Part shown: in pieces, positions 61,299 to 64,000 of the stretch
Layout: each line of letters opens with the position of its first letter
Numbering within the stretch: the first letter of the stretch is position 1
From: CAVUPF01 sp963743285
Lineage (GTDB): Bacteria; Actinomycetota; Thermoleophilia; Solirubrobacterales; 70-9
Direction: 5' to 3'
Length of the DNA stretch: 64,000 bases
Assembly: GCA_963743285.1 (NCBI GenBank)
Contig: CAVUPF010000005.1
Span: 1 to 64,000 of the forward strand
Notes under the pieces: model-generated
Database searches by the model: none
The model's input: the letters and a program-made list of their open reading frames with translations, nothing else
Told to the model about the DNA's origin: nothing
Translations under genes and position numbers: made by a program

Positions 61299-61498
61299 AT
61301 CGCCTCGGGGGGCTTTGAGAGGTCTGGGCAGCGCTCCGCCTCGACGCCGCCCGTGTCGAGCCTGAGAAGCTCGCGTATCCCCGGCCAGAAGAGCTGATGG
61401 GCGGCGCCCATCACCGCCAGCTCCACCTCGTCGGCTTCGATTCCGAGGGAGGCGAGACCGGCCGGGACGAAATCATCTGCGCGGTTGGAGGCCTCCAT
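61295..61498 (-). CDS. AtzG/GatC-like small amidase partner
   Basis: 67 aa. NRADDFVPAGLASLGIEADEVELAVMGAAHQLFWPGIRELL has the helix-loop-helix pattern of DUF4089/AtzG proteins, which wrap an amidase as GatC wraps GatA. The 4-nt overlap with the amidase supports a complex. Call rests on pattern and context; sequence is short. Confidence 0.6.
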   Translation of the reverse strand: MEASNRADDFVPAGLASLGIEADEVELAVMGAAHQLFWPGIRELLRLDTGGVEAERCPDLSKPPEAM

Positions 61499-61633
61499 CT
61501 ACCGGGAGCCAACCCTACAGAGGCGAGCTGGCCGGGATCGTGCAGGCCAGCCAGCTGCGCCGCATTTGATCGCCACGGACGCCAGAATCCCGGCCGCAAC
61601 CGGAGTGCTCGCCCCGTGTTTGCCTAGGAGCCG

Positions 61634-62398
61634 ATGGCCTTCGAGCAACCGACAAGTCGACCTGGCAGGACGCGCGCGCTGGCAAGCGCGGCCGCCGCCT
61701 GCCTGCTTGCGGCGCTGATCGGGGCGAGTTTGCCCGGCGCGGCTGACTCGGCCCCCCTGCGGGTCGTCGTCCTCGGCCAGACTCCCTCGACGCCTGCCCC
61801 GTCCTGTCCCGGCAAGATCGTCAATAACGTCGAGATCACGCCGTGCCGGGTCGAGGGCCACATCACCGGCTTTCAGGCGGCTGCCGACGGCATTGCGAAA
61901 CCCTACGTGGCGCCGTTCGAAGGCGAGCTGATCGCCTGGTCGATCACCCTCTCCACGCCCTCCACAAAGAAATCCTCCACCACCACCAACGAGGTCGGCT
62001 TCTTCAACGAATTCCTCGGCCAGCCCTCAGAGGCGAGAATCAGCGTCCTGCGCCAGGTCCAGGCCACCCCGCCCCAGTACACGCTGGTGCGCCAGAGCCC
62101 CGTCCAGGTGCTCAACCCCTACTTCGGCGGCACCGCGATCTTCGCCCTCGAACACCCGCTCGCAGTCCTGCGGGGCCAGACGATCGCCCTCACCGTGCCG
62201 ACCTGGGCGCCGATGTTCGCCTTCAACGTGGCGGCCGGCAACACCTGGCGCGGTAGCCGCCTGCCCCAGCACTGCTCTTCCAAAGAAGACATCAAAAACG
62301 GCCGTCCGCAGCAGGTCGTGGGCAAGACGAAGACCTACGGCTGCTACTACTCAAGCGCCCGCCTGCTCTACACGGCAACGCTGGTCAAGAAGCCATAG
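61634..62398 (+). CDS. Secreted hypothetical protein
   Basis: 254 aa with a signal peptide (RALASAAAACLLAALIGASLPGAADSA). The mature part is beta-rich with four cysteines (SCPG, TPCR, QHCS, YGCYY) suited to two disulfides. No known domain. Ribosome site GGAG precedes the ATG. Such secreted families are frequent in Solirubrobacterales genomes (general knowledge, not checked here). Confidence 0.6.
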   Translation: MAFEQPTSRPGRTRALASAAAACLLAALIGASLPGAADSAPLRVVVLGQTPSTPAPSCPGKIVNNVEITPCRVEGHITGFQAAADGIAKPYVAPFEGELIAWSITLSTPSTKKSSTTTNEVGFFNEFLGQPSEARISVLRQVQATPPQYTLVRQSPVQVLNPYFGGTAIFALEHPLAVLRGQTIALTVPTWAPMFAFNVAAGNTWRGSRLPQHCSSKEDIKNGRPQQVVGKTKTYGCYYSSARLLYTATLVKKP

Positions 62399-62404
62399 GG
62401 CGGC

Positions 62405-62680
62405 TCAGGAGGGCTCGCCGAGCGCCTCTTGGCGCAGCCCGCAATAGGGACAGTCGCTGACGTCGAGGCCGATCAGCTGGTCGCAGCGGCGACAGGCGCG
62501 GAGGTTCTCCGGCTCGCGGGGCAGGGAGGAGGCCGATGGGGCGAGCGGCAGCACCATCGCCACCGGCTTCATCTCCTCACCGGTCTCCCGATCGACGTAG
62601 GTGGCGCCAGGCTCTGCGTAGGCGAGCGCCTCGCGGCCCGAGGCCGCGGCGCGCATCCGGTAGAGCTGCTTTGAGTTCAC
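62405..62680 (-). CDS. Zinc-ribbon protein
   Basis: 91 aa. CRRCDQ...CPYCG near the C-terminus is a CxxC-x10-CxxC zinc ribbon. N-terminal half is polar. GTG start with TAGTCT 8 nt upstream. Function unknown. Confidence 0.6.
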   Translation of the reverse strand: MNSKQLYRMRAAASGREALAYAEPGATYVDRETGEEMKPVAMVLPLAPSASSLPREPENLRACRRCDQLIGLDVSDCPYCGLRQEALGEPS

Positions 62681-62712
62681 GGCCGCAAAGACTAATAGCT
62701 TCCGCGGAACCG

Positions 62713-64000
62713 ATGCGGGTCCTCATCTTCCACGGCTACATGCTGCGCGGGACCGGCAGCAACATCTACAACGCCAACCTCGCCAAGGCGCTGGCCCGTC
62801 TCGGCCACGAGGTCCACCTTCTCTGCCAGGACCGGCAGGTCGAGCTGGAGGGCGTCCAGATCCACAACCCCGAGATCGGCGGCCTGCTCCCGGTCTATGT
62901 GAAGGACCCCTACGCGGGCTTCGAGGTCAAGGCATTTCCCGAGCTGAGCGCCGCGGAGCTGGATCGCTACATCTCGGCAAACGTCGAGGCGGTGAGGGAG
63001 GTGGCCGCCGAGACCGGCGGCTTTGACGCCGCCCTCGCCAACCACCTGATCATGGGCCCGGTCATCCTCGCGCGCGCCGAGGTCGGCCCTTTCGCCGCCA
63101 CGGTCCACGGTTCGGCCCTCGAGTACACGGTCAAGCCCAACCCCCGCTTCCTTCCCTACGCAAGGGAGGGCCTGGCGGGGGCGGCCTGCGTCTTGGTCGG
63201 CTCCAGCCACACCGCCGAGTCACTCTGGGCCACGCTGCCAGATCTGCCGGGACTGCAGGACAAGACCCGCCTCGGCCCCCCGGGGGTGGACACCGTCGAG
63301 TTTCGACCCGCGCCGAAGCGCGAGCCCCTGGTCGTCTTCGTCGGCAAGCTGATCGTCTCAAAGGGGGTGGATCTGCTCTTGGCGGCCTGGCCGCTGGTCC
63401 ACGCGGCGCATCCGAACGTGAGGTTGCGGATCGCGGGATTCGGTGAGTATGAGGACGGGCTGCGGCGATTGCTCGGGGCCCTTGAGCGAGGCGACCTCGC
63501 CGATGCGCGCGAGGTCGCGCGCCTGGGCCGTGGGCTGGAGGGCGGAACCGCCGGGCCGCTCGCGATCCTCTCGGCGTTCCTGGCGGATCCACCCGCCGGC
63601 TATGTGAAGGCGGCAGTCGGGGCAGCCGGGTCGGTCGAGCTGGTCGGGCGGCTGGAGCACGACGAGGTGGCTGAGCTGCTTCCGCATGCGGAGGCGCTGG
63701 TCATGCCCAGCACCTTCCCCGAGGCGTTTGGGATGGTCGCCGTGGAGGCCGGCGCTTGCGGAGCGCTGCCTGTCTCTGCCGAACACTCCGGGATGTGGGA
63801 GGTCTCGCGGCAGCTGGCCGCGGAGCTGCCGGAGGCGATCGGCCGGCTGACCTCCTTCCCGGTCAAGGAGGGCGCTGCGGAGGAAATTGCCGAGCGGCTC
63901 AACGCCTGGCTGGCGCTGCCCGAGGAAAGCCGGGCGAGCGCACGCGAGGCGCTGGTCGGGACGGTCCGCCGGCTGTGGAGCTGGGAGAGCGTGGCGCGCG
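62713..64000 (+). CDS. GT4-type glycosyltransferase, cut by window end
   Basis: Open frame from ATG 62713 to the end of the window, at least 429 aa. MRVLIFHGYMLRGTGSNIYNANLAKAL is the GT-B N-domain glycine loop; VVFVGKLIVSKGVDLLLAAWP starts the second domain; PSTFPEAFGMVAVEAGACG carries the E-x7-E sugar-nucleotide motif. About 420-450 residues is usual, so only a short end is missing. Confidence 0.88.
   Translation, partial: MRVLIFHGYMLRGTGSNIYNANLAKALARLGHEVHLLCQDRQVELEGVQIHNPEIGGLLPVYVKDPYAGFEVKAFPELSAAELDRYISANVEAVREVAAETGGFDAALANHLIMGPVILARAEVGPFAATVHGSALEYTVKPNPRFLPYAREGLAGAACVLVGSSHTAESLWATLPDLPGLQDKTRLGPPGVDTVEFRPAPKREPLVVFVGKLIVSKGVDLLLAAWPLVHAAHPNVRLRIAGFGEYEDGLRRLLGALERGDLADAREVARLGRGLEGGTAGPLAILSAFLADPPAGYVKAAVGAAGSVELVGRLEHDEVAELLPHAEALVMPSTFPEAFGMVAVEAGACGALPVSAEHSGMWEVSRQLAAELPEAIGRLTSFPVKEGAAEEIAERLNAWLALPEESRASAREALVGTVRRLWSWESVAR

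Overview
The window is high-GC, gene-dense bacterial chromosome. Gene content fits an actinobacterium, most likely of the Thermoleophilia/Solirubrobacterales type (inference; no marker phylogeny was run). Supporting signs are the CysO/CysM/Mec cysteine pathway, GuaB3, a WS/DGAT acyltransferase, a SufU-type SUF system, a Zur-controlled zinc importer, frequent GTG/TTG starts, and many genes with a TANNNT box 6-8 nt before the start codon, which is the signature of leaderless mRNAs.

Layout. 1-3241 is an accessory patch of visibly lower GC: a Fic protein with an AbiEi-like N-terminus and an AT-hook/winged-helix DNA-binding protein, each bounded by copies of one imperfect repeat ending in a hairpin that also reads as a short peptide end. 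3248-6149 is a drug-type ABC exporter plus a flippase-like membrane protein. 6146-10683 holds fxsA, a WS/DGAT acyltransferase, ispH and two hypotheticals. 10697-17566 is the SUF Fe-S assembly locus, split in two by an oppositely oriented VOC gene; the two halves share a 21-bp operator-like site. 17641-21868 holds htpX and a sulfur-carrier cysteine pathway (rhodanese-ThiF, CysO, CysM, Mec). 21865-29789 carries two hypotheticals, hydantoinase/oxoprolinase A/B, nadB, a coiled-coil protein and a glycosyltransferase. 29967-41579 contains rph, rdgB, a cation-efflux gene, a roadblock-like pair, tldD/tldE, HU, a LysM protein, a D,D-carboxypeptidase, a PfkB kinase, guaB3 and guaA. 41732-45819 is a zinc uptake operon ending in zur and preceded by a Zur-box candidate. 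45958-56206 is a housekeeping block: rplM, rpsI, glmM, glmS, acpS, nnr, a CBS protein, alr, cca, infA. 56197-61498 has a glycoside hydrolase, a three-gene ABC exporter and an amidase with a small AtzG-like partner. The end holds a secreted protein, a zinc-ribbon protein and a glycosyltransferase cut by the window edge.

Several housekeeping genes are frame-broken: ispH, sufS, alr (one indel each), rpsI (a repeat tract) and glmS (about twenty indels). Protein similarity resumes immediately after every break, so base-calling or assembly errors are the first explanation, but the concentration in glmS needs checking against reads.

The most interesting signals are: the repeat-bounded cassettes at the left end with the Fic fusion and its three 31-bp-spaced iterons; the shared SUF operator; an identical 17-bp promoter before two sulfur genes; and the leaderless promoter grammar, which also supports a 41-aa gene between glmS and acpS.
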